This document shows positions 25,762 through 34,904 of a stretch of DNA of 64,000 nt, piece by piece (position 1 is the first letter of the stretch; each line of letters starts with the position of its first letter). Source of the DNA: Candidatus Fermentibacter sp. (GTDB taxonomy: Bacteria; Fermentibacterota; Fermentibacteria; Fermentibacterales; Fermentibacteraceae); assembly GCA_030373045.1 (NCBI GenBank), contig JAUCPW010000003.1, positions 62,001 through 126,000 on the forward strand. The letters are read 5' to 3'. The translations under genes were made by a program, and so were the position numbers. The notes beneath the pieces are model-generated. The model was not told where the DNA came from. It saw only the letters and a program-made list of their open reading frames with translations, and did no database searches.

Positions 25762-26979
25762 TTGCAGGTGACCCGCGTCCAGCCCTATCCGGTGCCGAGC
25801 ACGGTCCTGATGCGGTGCGTCCTCTTCGCCCTGTCGAGGGCGGGCGCCAGGCTCCATCAGTACAGCGAGCAGGACGGGGTCGCGATCGCGAGCCTCGGCA
25901 GGTTCAGGGTCGGGCAGAGGGAGTACGTCAGGCGCGAGATCAAGGCCACGGTGCAGGAGGTAGAGTACGCGACCCAGCTCAGGCTGACCGCACCCGCCGA
26001 CAGGATCGACGAGATCCTCGGCCTCGTCTCCATGTACGCCGTACAGGGTGCGTCCGCCATCCGTGGCGATGCGGTGGCCCAGTGGGACCGGTTCATCAAG
26101 GACGAGGAGGCGGCCAGGCGCAGGGCCGAACAGAAGCAGAAGCTCCAGCAGAAGGTCGATTCGGTGAAGGGGGCCTTCAGCGACCTGATCCTCGGACCCG
26201 GCATGGAGGAGCCGCCGGACCTCCCCGAGGATGCCCTCTCCGGCAGGGAGGCCTCGGACCTCATCCCCATCGACGAGGGGGAGGGGATCTCCCTCACGGT
26301 GGCCGACGGCGACGATACGGCCGTCATCCCCGTCGATTCCTCGAACCTCGACCTGAAGCTGCCCGAGAACCCCGGCATGCTGGTGCGCGACAGGAACCGT
26401 CAGGTGATGGAGATCAGGATCGACCCCGAGCTCTTCCCCGACCGTTCGAGATACCTCAGGATCTGCAGGAACTGCTCGGCGGCGAACCTCCACACCGGCC
26501 TCTTCTGCTCCCAGTGCGGCCAGGCTCTCGTGCTCGAGGCCGCGGTGACGGGCGAGCTGGGAACCGGGATCACCGCACATGCCAACGCCGGGCTCCGCTA
26601 CGGCCTCCTGGGCCTGCTGCCGCTGCTCGTGTTCCTCTCCATCACGGCCGCGCCCTTCGCCGTGGCCGGGGGCGCCCTTTCGATCACCAGCATGCTGGAG
26701 GTCCTCACCAAGTCCATAGATTCGATCGGGAACACTATAGGGCAGGGCATCGTGATGGCCACGGTCCCCCTCATGCTGCTGATCGCCCTGCCGAGCCTCG
26801 TGCTGGGCAGGAAGGCCGTGCAGGAGAGCCAGAGGGCCACCCAGCACCTGAACCTCAACTTCGTGCTCGAGAAGACGGGCAGGAGGAGGGCGGCCTGGGG
26901 GAACGCCCTCGGCTGGCTCGACACCTATGCCGGCATCTCCTTCTTCCTGCTCGTGATCATCGCCTCCCTCCTGAAGTGA
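25762..26979 (+). CDS. Zinc-ribbon membrane protein, 405 residues
   Basis: An N-terminal alpha/beta domain (residues ~1-100), a basic coiled-coil-like helix (ARRRAEQKQKLQQKVDSVK, ~115-135), an acidic linker, a zinc ribbon (CRNCSAANLHTGLFCSQCG, ~235-255) and two or three membrane helices (~285-310, ~335-355, ~385-403). TTG start with GAGGT upstream. No family recognised beyond the generic ribbon. A membrane-bound adaptor or stress sensor would fit the layout but this is speculation. Confidence 0.65.
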   Translation: MQVTRVQPYPVPSTVLMRCVLFALSRAGARLHQYSEQDGVAIASLGRFRVGQREYVRREIKATVQEVEYATQLRLTAPADRIDEILGLVSMYAVQGASAIRGDAVAQWDRFIKDEEAARRRAEQKQKLQQKVDSVKGAFSDLILGPGMEEPPDLPEDALSGREASDLIPIDEGEGISLTVADGDDTAVIPVDSSNLDLKLPENPGMLVRDRNRQVMEIRIDPELFPDRSRYLRICRNCSAANLHTGLFCSQCGQALVLEAAVTGELGTGITAHANAGLRYGLLGLLPLLVFLSITAAPFAVAGGALSITSMLEVLTKSIDSIGNTIGQGIVMATVPLMLLIALPSLVLGRKAVQESQRATQHLNLNFVLEKTGRRRAAWGNALGWLDTYAGISFFLLVIIASLLK

Positions 26980-27034
26980 GGCCTTCCCGGCAGGCTCGCG
27001 GCCGGCCGGCGGATCCATGCGGAGGACCGAAGTG

Positions 27035-28633
27035 ATGCGTGAACCCGCCGAAGTGTTCCCTGCAGACGGCTCCATCCCCCCGGAGCACTGGCCGGGGCCG
27101 GTCATTGAGCAGCGCGGATACCTGTGCAGCGGCGAGATCAGGCAGTGGGACGGCCCCCTCCAGGACGTCCTTTCTCCAATATGCACCCCTGCGCCCGGCT
27201 GCGAGCGGAGGAGGATCGGCGGATATCCGCTCCTCACCGGGAAGGAGGCCCTGGAGGCGCTCGACGCGGCATGCGCCTCCCAGGACGGAGGCAGGGGGGA
27301 ATGGCCCACGATGTCCGTCGAGGGACGCATCGCCCGTCTCGAGGAATTCGCCTCCCGCATGCCGGCGGAACGCGACGAGGTGGTCCGCAGGATGATGTGG
27401 GAGACCGGCAAGAGCCTTCCGGAATCGCGCAGGGAGTTCGACAGGACCGTCGATTACGTCCGCGACACCATCGAGGCCATGAAGGACCTGGACCGCGCGT
27501 CGTCCCGTTTCTCGATCGAGGAGGGGGTCATCGGCCAGATCCGGAGAGCGCCGCTCGGAGTCGCGCTCTGCATGGGCCCGTTCAACTATCCCCTCAACGA
27601 GACGTTCACCACGCTCATCCCGGCCCTCCTGATGGGGAACTCGGTCATCTTCAAGCCGCCCAAGCTGGGGGTACTCCTGCACGAACCCCTCCTCGAGGAC
27701 TTCAGGGACTGCTTCCCCGAGGGTGTCGTCAATACCGTCTACGGGGACGGCCGGACTGTCGTCGGCCCTCTGATGGAATCGGGGCGTGTGGACGTCCTCG
27801 CGTTCATCGGCACGAGCAGGGTGGCGGACACGCTCAGGAGGCAGCATCCCAGACCCCACAGGCTGCGGTGCGTGCTGGGCCTCGAGGCCAAGAACGCCGC
27901 GATCGTGCTGCCCGACGCCGATCTCGACCTCGCCGTGAGGGAGTGCGCCCTGGGCGCACTGTCGTTCAACGGCCAGCGCTGCACCGCCCTGAAGATGCTG
28001 TTCGTACACGGGAGCATCGCCGGGGGGTTCCTCGAGAGGCTGTCCTCCGTGATCGGAGCGATGCGCGCCGGCATGCCCTGGGAGGAAGGCGTCGCCATCA
28101 CGCCGCTGCCCGAGGACGGCAAGGTCGATGCGATGTGCGGGCTCATCGCGGATGCCGTCAGGGGCGGCGCCGGCGTGGTGAATCCCGGGGGAGGGGAGGC
28201 GACAGGAACCCTGATGACTCCAGCGGTCGTATACCCCGTCGGCCCCGGCATGCGTTTGTACACCGAGGAGCAGTTCGGCCCCGTGGTGCCCGTGGCCTCG
28301 TTCGAATCGACGGAGGAACCCCTGGAATGGATCGCCCGGTCCGACTACGGCCAGCAGGTGAGCCTGTTCGGGCGTGACCCCGCTACGCTGGCCTCGCTGA
28401 TCGACCCCCTGGTGAACCAGGTCTGCAGGGTGAACCTGAACAGCCAGTGCCAGAGGGGGCCCGACACCTTCCCGTTCACCGGGCGCAAGGACTCGGCGGA
28501 AGGCACCCTGTCGGTGTCCGACGCCCTGCGGGTGTTCTCGATCCGCACCCTGGTGGCCGCGAAGGAGACGGAGGAGAATACATGTATACTGAAGCACATC
28601 CTCAGGATACCATCTCTAGGTTCCTCTATATGA
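27035..28633 (+). CDS. gapN: GapN-type NADP-dependent aldehyde dehydrogenase
   Basis: A 532-residue enzyme of the non-phosphorylating glyceraldehyde-3-phosphate dehydrogenase branch. Seen: CMGPFNYPLNETF, GTSRVADTL, LGLEAKNAA with the general-base Glu, FNGQRCTALK with the catalytic Cys, EEQFGPVVPV, and QCQRGPDTFPFTGRKDS near the end. It would oxidise glyceraldehyde-3-phosphate (or another aldehyde) directly to the acid with NADP+, bypassing ATP formation. ATG 27035 fits homologues (MREPAEVFP); 27017 is an alternative. Its last ~20 codons are AT-rich and lie in the island that begins here. Confidence 0.85.
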   Translation: MREPAEVFPADGSIPPEHWPGPVIEQRGYLCSGEIRQWDGPLQDVLSPICTPAPGCERRRIGGYPLLTGKEALEALDAACASQDGGRGEWPTMSVEGRIARLEEFASRMPAERDEVVRRMMWETGKSLPESRREFDRTVDYVRDTIEAMKDLDRASSRFSIEEGVIGQIRRAPLGVALCMGPFNYPLNETFTTLIPALLMGNSVIFKPPKLGVLLHEPLLEDFRDCFPEGVVNTVYGDGRTVVGPLMESGRVDVLAFIGTSRVADTLRRQHPRPHRLRCVLGLEAKNAAIVLPDADLDLAVRECALGALSFNGQRCTALKMLFVHGSIAGGFLERLSSVIGAMRAGMPWEEGVAITPLPEDGKVDAMCGLIADAVRGGAGVVNPGGGEATGTLMTPAVVYPVGPGMRLYTEEQFGPVVPVASFESTEEPLEWIARSDYGQQVSLFGRDPATLASLIDPLVNQVCRVNLNSQCQRGPDTFPFTGRKDSAEGTLSVSDALRVFSIRTLVAAKETEENTCILKHILRIPSLGSSI

Positions 28634-28653
28634 AATAGGATTCTTTAGTATGG

Positions 28654-28681
28654 TTGTCAGATCAGACATCTTGAGTATAGT
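28654..28681 (+). promoter_or_regulatory. Sigma-70-type promoter for the island lipoprotein
   Basis: TTGTCA (28654-28659), 16-bp spacer, TATAGT (28676-28681), close to consensus and 27 bp before the lipoprotein ATG. The best-looking promoter in the window along with the ones near 42 kb. Confidence 0.55.
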
Positions 28682-28708
28682 ATGCCAGTCCTTAACGAAA
28701 GGGAATCG

Positions 28709-29703
28709 ATGAGCATGAAGTACGCAATACTCTTATCAGTACTTCTTTTTTCCTCCTGCGCCTTGAATCCATTAGGTACAGAGAACTTTATTTCAAACAG
28801 AACGGCGGGAAGATTTGTTCTCTGCCCTCCCCCTGGTAGGGATTTGTCAGTAGATCCCCCACGTTATACTGGAGATCCGTTCAGGATTTTAATGAAATCA
28901 CCTTCAACTTGGTCAACTGTAAGGTCAAGTACTGATGTACTGTCTTACTACGATTCGTTTCTAAACAACTACTTTCGTAACGAAGAACTGGATACAATAT
29001 TCGACTTGGTGGAGGTCTGGGATATGGATTTTAGTCTCTCCACCGGGTTGTTTGTATCTGATTGGATTACGGGAGCAGAAGAAGCATATACAGCAGAAAG
29101 TGTATTCTGGGATAGGTTCACAGAACATGGAGCCACGATAGATCAGTTCTATATCGACTCGGCTATGTACTACGGTATGAATATGTATGGTGATATCAAA
29201 AGGTAGTTCAAGAAACGGCACTGTTCATCAGTATGATCCGAAGCCATTACCAAGGTTGTGACATTGAGATATTCTCTTTCGAACCATACCCTAAGTATGG
29301 CGTTGACGATATTACAAACTGGATAATAGATGTTGATTTGTGTGCAGAGGGTCTTGGATCGGATGGATTTGACGGATACTTCATGGATCCAAATCCTTAT
29401 TATGGTGGTGCACCCTTCCTATGGACGCAGGTATCTGAGATTGAACAGTTCTGTGATCAGAATGATGTTGATTTTGGGTATGTTTTCTGGGCCCCAAGAG
29501 CCTCATACCACGAGAACACTGCTACCGACTTTGATTGGTACTTGGAAACAATGGATCAAGGAATGCAATGTCAAAACGCAGGAGTTACTCCTGACTACTA
29601 TTTGTACATGAGCTGGCTTACGGTACCTAAGCAGATTGTTCCTGAGACTGAGGAATACTCTTTTTCGTTCTCCGCTTTACAGTTCATTAATGCATTCATG
29701 TAA
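28709..29703 (+). pseudogene. Frameshifted secreted lipoprotein (possible TIM-barrel fold)
   Basis: Two open frames (28709-29206 and 29233-29703) join into one ~330-residue protein if a single A is added to the AAAA run near 29198-29201, giving ...GDIKKVVQETALFISMIRS... across the break. N-terminus: lipobox FSSC after a hydrophobic stretch. Later segments FVSDWITGAEEAY, IDQFYIDSAMYYGM, FSFEPYP and DGYFMDPNP have the alternating strand/acid pattern of glycoside-hydrolase-like TIM barrels, but no family is recognised. ATG preceded by AAAGGGA. Could be real decay, a sequencing indel, or slippage on the A-run. Confidence 0.6.
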
Positions 29704-29808
29704 ACTGTTAGCATGAACAACTGTCGGTATTCCTTAGGAAACACTGTTGAATGATGCATTTGGCATTATGTGACAAAAAGTACACTAATGATAACATATC
29801 ACTGTATT

Positions 29809-31326
29809 ATGGTTCCTAAAGAACTCTTTAGGCTTACTTTTCCTGTTATCCTTGCTATCTGTGTATATTGGATATCTCTATCAACAGGATTCCAGTCCGA
29901 CGACTTCCATCTCGTCGACAGGATCGACAGGGAAGGCTTCTTCGCATCCTGGGGCGGCCCTGACGGCGATCTGTTCCTGAGGCCGGGAACGGTCCTGAGC
30001 CTCATGGCCGACCGCGCGGTCTGGGGTGGCCGGGAGGCCGGGTTCCATGCTACGAACCTGCTGCTGCATGTCGCGGCTTCGCTCCTCGTCTACGCCCTTG
30101 CGCGCCGAGTCTTCGAATGCGCGGGGCTGCGGGCTCCGGAATCCGCCGCGTGCCTAGCGGCATGCCTCTTCGCGGTACTGCCATGCCACTCGGAATCGGT
30201 CTGCTGGGTCTCGGGCAGGACTGATCTACTTGCGGCGGTACTCGGCCTTGGTGCTACGCTGATGATGATGCGGGGGAGGACCCTCGCCGCATTGCTGTTG
30301 TGGCTGGCCGGAGTGCTCTGCAAGGAGAGCCTGGCCACCGTGCCAGCAGCCTGGGCGCTGATCCCGGCTTCGCGCCCCGGCAGAGGCAGGGGAAACCTTG
30401 CCGGCCGGCTCGCTCTCCTGGCGATCCCGGCGGCATACGCAGGCTTCAGGATGCTCGTCAGCCCGGGCGTCATGGACGGTCCGGGCGGCGGAGGGATGCT
30501 CGCGGGGCCGGACTGGAGCCCTGGCGAGAATCTGTTCAGGTTCGTGGTCAGGGCCTTCCTGCCTCCGCTGCCCTCCGGGCTGCTGCCCGCCCTGTCGAGC
30601 TTCCCGCCGGCACTGGCCCTGGCTGCGGCCCTGCCCCTGGTGATCCTCGCAGCAATCCTCTTCGTCAGAAGGAAGCCTGCCCCGGCACTGTCGCGGACGG
30701 TCGCCGCCCTGTGCGTCGGCTTCCTCGTCCTGCTCCTCCCGGTGATGGGCATGAAGGTCGCCCTGTTCGATACCCAGTCGGAGAGGCTGCTGTACATTCC
30801 CGGAATCCCGCTGCTACTCGCGTCGATACTGATCCTCGTGTCCCTGGCCGGGGAGGGGAGGACGGCGAGAGCGGTACTGCTGGCAGCCGTTGCCGGAGGT
30901 TTGGTTTCGACCCTCCATCTCTCGGCCGGCTGGGCGCGCGCGGGAAGGCTCTGCGACTCTCTGACCGCGGACATACTGGCGCAGGGAGGCGGCCGGGATG
31001 TGGTCATCCTCAACATCCCCGACAACCTGAACGGGGCCTATGTCTTCAGGAACGGGCTGAACGAGGCCGTCCGCATGGCCGGCGGCTCAGGGCGTTGTGA
31101 AATACTCTCGACCCACAGCATCTCGTCGGTCGAGGATCGGATAGCCGTCGATGCGGATCCGGGATCGGTCAGGCTCGGGATCCCTCCCGGCGAGAGGTTC
31201 TGTGCGATGGGCGGGATCGCGATGGTAGAGGATACGGGAGAGACAGTGATCGACACCGGTCTGGAGGAGGGCAAAATGCTCTTCTACAGCGATGGCTCGC
31301 TCAGACCGGCTTTCGGTATCCGGTAA
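29809..31326 (+). CDS. GT-C fold membrane glycosyltransferase (PMT/TMTC-like)
   Basis: A 505-residue polytopic protein with about ten helices. Directly after helix 1 comes FQSDDFHLVDRID, the Asp-Asp/Asp-His type loop of GT-C enzymes that use lipid-linked sugars at the outer membrane face. HATNLLLHVAASLLVYAL and SGRTDLLAAVL also match TMTC/ArnT-like members. The C-terminal ~100 residues are periplasmic. Start uncertain: no ribosome site; 29809 gives a good first helix. The first ~27 codons are AT-rich, the rest GC-rich, so the gene spans the island edge. Confidence 0.75.
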   Translation: MVPKELFRLTFPVILAICVYWISLSTGFQSDDFHLVDRIDREGFFASWGGPDGDLFLRPGTVLSLMADRAVWGGREAGFHATNLLLHVAASLLVYALARRVFECAGLRAPESAACLAACLFAVLPCHSESVCWVSGRTDLLAAVLGLGATLMMMRGRTLAALLLWLAGVLCKESLATVPAAWALIPASRPGRGRGNLAGRLALLAIPAAYAGFRMLVSPGVMDGPGGGGMLAGPDWSPGENLFRFVVRAFLPPLPSGLLPALSSFPPALALAAALPLVILAAILFVRRKPAPALSRTVAALCVGFLVLLLPVMGMKVALFDTQSERLLYIPGIPLLLASILILVSLAGEGRTARAVLLAAVAGGLVSTLHLSAGWARAGRLCDSLTADILAQGGGRDVVILNIPDNLNGAYVFRNGLNEAVRMAGGSGRCEILSTHSISSVEDRIAVDADPGSVRLGIPPGERFCAMGGIAMVEDTGETVIDTGLEEGKMLFYSDGSLRPAFGIR

Positions 31327-31330
31327 GCGA

Positions 31331-31526
31331 CTTCCGGTATCCGGTTTCCGGTTTCCGGATTAGGGCTTCCGGTAAAGGGCTTCCGGTATCCGGCTTCCGG
31401 TTTCCGGCTTCCGGTTTAGGGCTTCCGGACCTCCGGACACCCGACGCCTGATGCCGAATGCCGGACGCCGAACGCCGAATGCCGAACGCCGGCTGCTGCT
31501 GCCGGACGCCGGAAACCGGACGCCCC
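31331..31526. repeat. Heptanucleotide tandem repeat array
   Basis: About 27 consecutive 7-bp units fill the spacer between the convergent glycosyltransferase and oxidase genes. The left half follows YTTCCGG/TATCCGG with interspersed TTAGGG-type units (31331-31428); the right half follows AYGCCGR (31437-31492, then 31499-31526). Phase slips by one base at 31429 and by six bases (CTGCTG) at 31493-31498. A 7-bp unit cannot encode a regular peptide, so this is non-coding. Confidence 0.85.
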
Positions 31527-31528
31527 TT

Positions 31529-33004
31529 TCACGCCCACCGGATGGCCCTCGCGAAGCGCCTCTCCGGGTCCAGCGACCGCCTGAGGCGCGTCATCGACGC
31601 GATCACGCCCGGCGGGTGCATCATCCCGAGCAGTCCTCCCTTGAGCCTGCCCAGGCCGTGCTCGGCCGAGACGGTGCCGCCCATCGACACTGCGAGCCGG
31701 GCGATCTCGTGCATGCACCGCTCCGATGCCTCCATCTCCGCTTCTCTCCGGGGGAGGACGTTGGCGTGCAGGTGCCCCTGGCCTGCGTGGCCGAAGACGA
31801 CGCCCGCGAGGCCGGCCCCGTCGATGATGGCCCTGATGCCGGCATGGAAGTCGCCTGTCAGCCCCGGGGGTACCGCCGAATCGGACCCGTACTTGCGTAT
31901 CCCCGGCACCGACAGCCGGAGCCTGGATATCTCCCTGTTCACCATCTCCGGCAGGGAGTGGCGGAAGCTCCTCATCCTCGAATCCCAGGCCCCTTCGAAT
32001 CCGGCCCAGACCAGGTCGCCCGGTATCCCGGAAGCCGTCGCCAGGTCGTCCAGCCTGCCCAGGATCGAGTACGTCACGGCATCGCCGGAGGATTCCAGGC
32101 GGACCATCACTGCGCAGGAGGCGCCCTCCGGGGGCAGGACCGCACCCGGGAGGGGGTCGCGCCTCAAGAAGTCGAGGCACTCCCGGTCCATGACCTCGAG
32201 TGCCCGCAGGATGAGCCCGGACTGCCGGACCGCCCCTGCCAGGGGCCAGAGGCCCTGGGGATCGGGGTGGAAAAGGACGGCATCGATGATCGTGCAGGGG
32301 CTCGGAGCCAGCCTGAGAACCAGCCCCGTCACCAGTCCGAGGGTCCCCTCGGAGCCGAGGAAGAGGTCGAGCAGGTCCATCCCCTCGCGCAGGGCGTAGC
32401 CGGCCGCGTCCTTGGGGTTCGGGTGCGCGGGGATCTCTCCCATGACGAGCGTGCCCAGCGCGGGATGGCGGCAGGTGCCGCCCGGGCCGAAGGCGCAGTC
32501 CCCCCGCACGAGCGTGACGGGAGAGCCGTCGGGGAGGACGAGGTCGGCGGATTCCACCCATCTCCGCGTCGAGCCGTACAGCAGGCTGTCGGACCCCGAA
32601 GCGTCGGTCGCGGCCATGCCGCCCAGGGATGCCGCGGCCTCCGTGGGATCGGGCGGGAAGAAGAGGCCGGGGGCATCCGACGACAGACGGAACGAGAGAT
32701 CCTCGAGGGTGACGCCTGCCTCGACGGCCACCGTGGCGCCCTCAACCGGGCCGAGCCTCCTCATGAGGCATGTGGACAGGACTGCTCCGCCGTCGGGCAG
32801 TGCGCCAGCGACGACGCCCGTGCGCCCTCCCGAGATCGTCAGCGGGAGGCTCCTCGACGCGCATGACCGGACGTACTCCGCGGCCTCGGCGGCCGAGGAG
32901 GGCCAGCACGCCTCGTCGCACCAGGCGCCGGCCATGCCCGACTCGTCGGTCAGGATGCCGGGCTCTCTTTCCGACACCGCGCCGGATCCCTGCAGGATCC
33001 TCAT
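31529..33004 (-). CDS. FAD-linked oxidase (GlcD / D-lactate dehydrogenase type)
   Basis: A 491-residue flavoenzyme of the VAO family. The FAD-binding part has TISGGRTGVVAGALPDGG and LFFPPDPTEAAASLGGM (P-P-D-P motif); the C-terminal FAD-oxidase domain has VFGHAGQGHLHANVLP and MGGTVSAEHGLGRLKGG, both conserved in glycolate and D-lactate dehydrogenases. It oxidises a 2-hydroxy acid and passes electrons to a quinone or partner. No GlcE/GlcF partner is nearby. ATG at 33004 has a weak ribosome site; the gene is divergent from the leuC-like gene. Confidence 0.87.
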   Translation of the reverse strand: MRILQGSGAVSEREPGILTDESGMAGAWCDEACWPSSAAEAAEYVRSCASRSLPLTISGGRTGVVAGALPDGGAVLSTCLMRRLGPVEGATVAVEAGVTLEDLSFRLSSDAPGLFFPPDPTEAAASLGGMAATDASGSDSLLYGSTRRWVESADLVLPDGSPVTLVRGDCAFGPGGTCRHPALGTLVMGEIPAHPNPKDAAGYALREGMDLLDLFLGSEGTLGLVTGLVLRLAPSPCTIIDAVLFHPDPQGLWPLAGAVRQSGLILRALEVMDRECLDFLRRDPLPGAVLPPEGASCAVMVRLESSGDAVTYSILGRLDDLATASGIPGDLVWAGFEGAWDSRMRSFRHSLPEMVNREISRLRLSVPGIRKYGSDSAVPPGLTGDFHAGIRAIIDGAGLAGVVFGHAGQGHLHANVLPRREAEMEASERCMHEIARLAVSMGGTVSAEHGLGRLKGGLLGMMHPPGVIASMTRLRRSLDPERRFARAIRWA

Positions 33005-33090
33005 GAACCCATCCGGGCCTGTCGAACGGGTGACTCGACGGTGTGCAGGCGAATCCTCCGGGTTTGTCGGGCGGGGAACAATGTTGTTAT

Positions 33091-33099
33091 TGATAGAAT
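33091..33099 (+). promoter_or_regulatory. Possible extended -10 promoter before leuC
   Basis: TG-A-TAGAAT (33091-33099) is an extended -10 element in a short AT-rich patch, 56 bp before the leuC ATG. No good -35 is visible. It would drive the leuC-leuD-barrel set. Confidence 0.4.
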
Positions 33100-33154
33100 A
33101 CATTGGGCGTCGATCTTCGGTAAGTGCGACCTCTTCCGGAAGGGCAGGGACTGG

Positions 33155-34408
33155 ATGGGCCTGACGTTCGCGATGAAGGTGCTGGGGCGCATAGCCGGGC
33201 ACGAGGTGAAGACGGGCGAGATCGTCTTCGTCGAGCCCGACATCGTCCTCACCCACGACAACAGCTCGGCCATCATCGACAAGTTCGAGAGCACCGTCCC
33301 GGGCGGCCGCGTGAAGTACCCGGACAGGATCGCCATAGTGCTGGACCACGTGATCCCGGCCGACTCGAGCAAGGATGCCGCGGGCCAGCGCAAGATACGC
33401 GAGTTCGTGAAGAGGCAGGGCATCGGGCGCTTCTACGAGATGGGCACAGGCATCTGCCACCAGGTCGTGCCGGAGAAGGGGCTCTGCCCCCCGGGCAGCC
33501 TCGTCGTCGGCAGCGACAGCCATACCTGCACCTACGGCGCGTTCAACTCCTTCGCGACCGGCATAGACAGAACCGAGGCGGCCGGGCTCTGGATCACCGG
33601 GCGCACATGGCTCAAGGTCCCCGAGAGCATCTGCGTGAACCTGGAGGGCGGGCTCGGGCGCATGGTGTCGGCCAAGGACATCGTGCTGAGGATCATAGGC
33701 GACATCGGAGCAGACGGTGCCAACTACATGGCCGTCGAGTTCCACGGCGCCGGGATCTCCTCGCTCAGGATCTCCGAGCGCATGACCATCAGCAACATGG
33801 GCGTCGAGATGGGCGCGAAGATCGCCGTCTTCCCGGCCGACGGCCAGACGAGGGAGTTCTTCAGGGACAGGGGGACCCGCTGCGACGGCGCGGTGTGGAG
33901 CGATCACGACGCGCCCTTCATCCGGACTCTCGACTACGACCTTTCCAGCCTCGTACCGGTGGTCGCCAGACCCCATGCGGTCGACAACGTGGTGCCGGTG
34001 ACGGAACTGCCCGAGACCAGGATAGACCAGGTCCTCCTCGGAACCTGCACGAACGGCAGGCTTGAGGACTTCAGGGCTGCCGCGGCCATACTCAAGGGCA
34101 GGAAGGTGGCTCCATCCGTCAGGCTCATAGTGGCACCCGCCTCGCGCGAGGTCTACATCCAGGCGATGAGGGCCGGCTACCTCGAGGATCTCATACAGGC
34201 CGGCGGGACCGTGATACCGCCGGGTTGCGGCCCATGCCTCGGCGCCCACCAGGGCGTCCTCGCCCCCGGAGAGAGGTGCCTCTCGACGGCGAACCGCAAC
34301 TTCAAGGGCAGGATGGGGGAGAAGGACGCAGAGATCTATCTCTCCTCCCCCGAGACCGCCGCGGCAAGCGCTCTGACAGGTGTAGTCACCGACCCGAGGG
34401 AGGTGTGA
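33155..34408 (+). CDS. leuC: 3-isopropylmalate/homoaconitate dehydratase large subunit
   Basis: A 417-residue aconitase-family subunit of the shorter HacA/LeuC2 type. Seen: GEIVFVEPDIVLTHDN at the N-terminus, GSDSHTCTYGAFNSFATGI, LGTCTNGR, and PPGCGPCLGAHQGV; the three cysteines (one in each of the first two motifs' later region and two in CGPC) bind the [4Fe-4S] cluster. The ATG at 33155 fits the family start MGxTFA; an earlier open frame has no site. Works with LeuD 2 bp downstream. Substrate could be isopropylmalate, citramalate or homocitrate derivative; not separable by eye. Confidence 0.88.
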   Translation: MGLTFAMKVLGRIAGHEVKTGEIVFVEPDIVLTHDNSSAIIDKFESTVPGGRVKYPDRIAIVLDHVIPADSSKDAAGQRKIREFVKRQGIGRFYEMGTGICHQVVPEKGLCPPGSLVVGSDSHTCTYGAFNSFATGIDRTEAAGLWITGRTWLKVPESICVNLEGGLGRMVSAKDIVLRIIGDIGADGANYMAVEFHGAGISSLRISERMTISNMGVEMGAKIAVFPADGQTREFFRDRGTRCDGAVWSDHDAPFIRTLDYDLSSLVPVVARPHAVDNVVPVTELPETRIDQVLLGTCTNGRLEDFRAAAAILKGRKVAPSVRLIVAPASREVYIQAMRAGYLEDLIQAGGTVIPPGCGPCLGAHQGVLAPGERCLSTANRNFKGRMGEKDAEIYLSSPETAAASALTGVVTDPREV

Positions 34409-34409
34409 G

Positions 34410-34904
34410 ATGGCCGTGTTCCGCTACGATCAGGACGACATAAACACCGACCTCCTGTTCCCCGGCAAGTACACGTACTCATGCTCGAAGGGCCCCGAGA
34501 TCAGGGAGCACCTGCTGGAAGACCTCGACCCCGGCTTCGCCGGCTCGGTCCAGCCCGGCGACATAATCATGGCGGGCAGCAACTTCGGCTGTGGATCGAG
34601 CCGCGAGCAGCCCTCGCTCGGGCTGAAGTACGTCGGCCTGGCCGGGGTGGTGGCCAAGTCGTTCTCGCGGATCTTCTACCGCAGCGCCATCAACCAGGGG
34701 CTCCTGCTGGTCGAGTGCCCGGCGGCGGTGGACGCATACAGGCCCGGCGACGAGGTCTCGATCGATGCCAAGAGCGGCATCGTGAAGGTCGGAGGGAAAT
34801 CGTTCCCCTTCCCCGCCCTGCCCCCGGAGATGATCGCGGTCCTCGAGGCCGGCGGGCTCCTCGAGTACATCTCGGCGGAACTCGCGGCCGGCAAGCCGAA
34901 ATGA
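34410..34904 (+). CDS. leuD: 3-isopropylmalate/homoaconitate dehydratase small subunit
   Basis: A 164-residue small subunit with the swivel-domain motifs DDINTDLLFPGKY, GSNFGCGSSREQP and SRIFYRSAINQGL. It completes the active site of the large subunit encoded immediately upstream. The 1-bp gap between stop and start ATG indicates coupling. Its stop overlaps the start of the next gene (ATGA). Confidence 0.92.
   Translation: MAVFRYDQDDINTDLLFPGKYTYSCSKGPEIREHLLEDLDPGFAGSVQPGDIIMAGSNFGCGSSREQPSLGLKYVGLAGVVAKSFSRIFYRSAINQGLLLVECPAAVDAYRPGDEVSIDAKSGIVKVGGKSFPFPALPPEMIAVLEAGGLLEYISAELAAGKPK

Larger units (their letters stand above)
28575..29888. other. AT-rich island
   Basis: Base composition changes abruptly from the GC-rich background to clearly AT-rich near 28575 (inside the last codons of gapN) and back near 29888 (inside the first ~27 codons of the glycosyltransferase gene). 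It holds a lipoprotein gene with AT-rich codons and its own consensus-like promoter. No integrase, tRNA or direct repeat marks the edges. This suggests recombination-mediated import rather than a mobile element. Confidence 0.75.

Noticed and set aside
31331-31526. CRISPR array
   Set aside because: Repeats are contiguous 7-mers with no spacers and no cas genes nearby.
33004-34249. Extension of the FAD-oxidase frame upstream to 906 codons on the minus strand
   Set aside because: The extra part is antisense to leuC and lacks domain signal; the flavin-binding fold begins just after the ATG at 33004.
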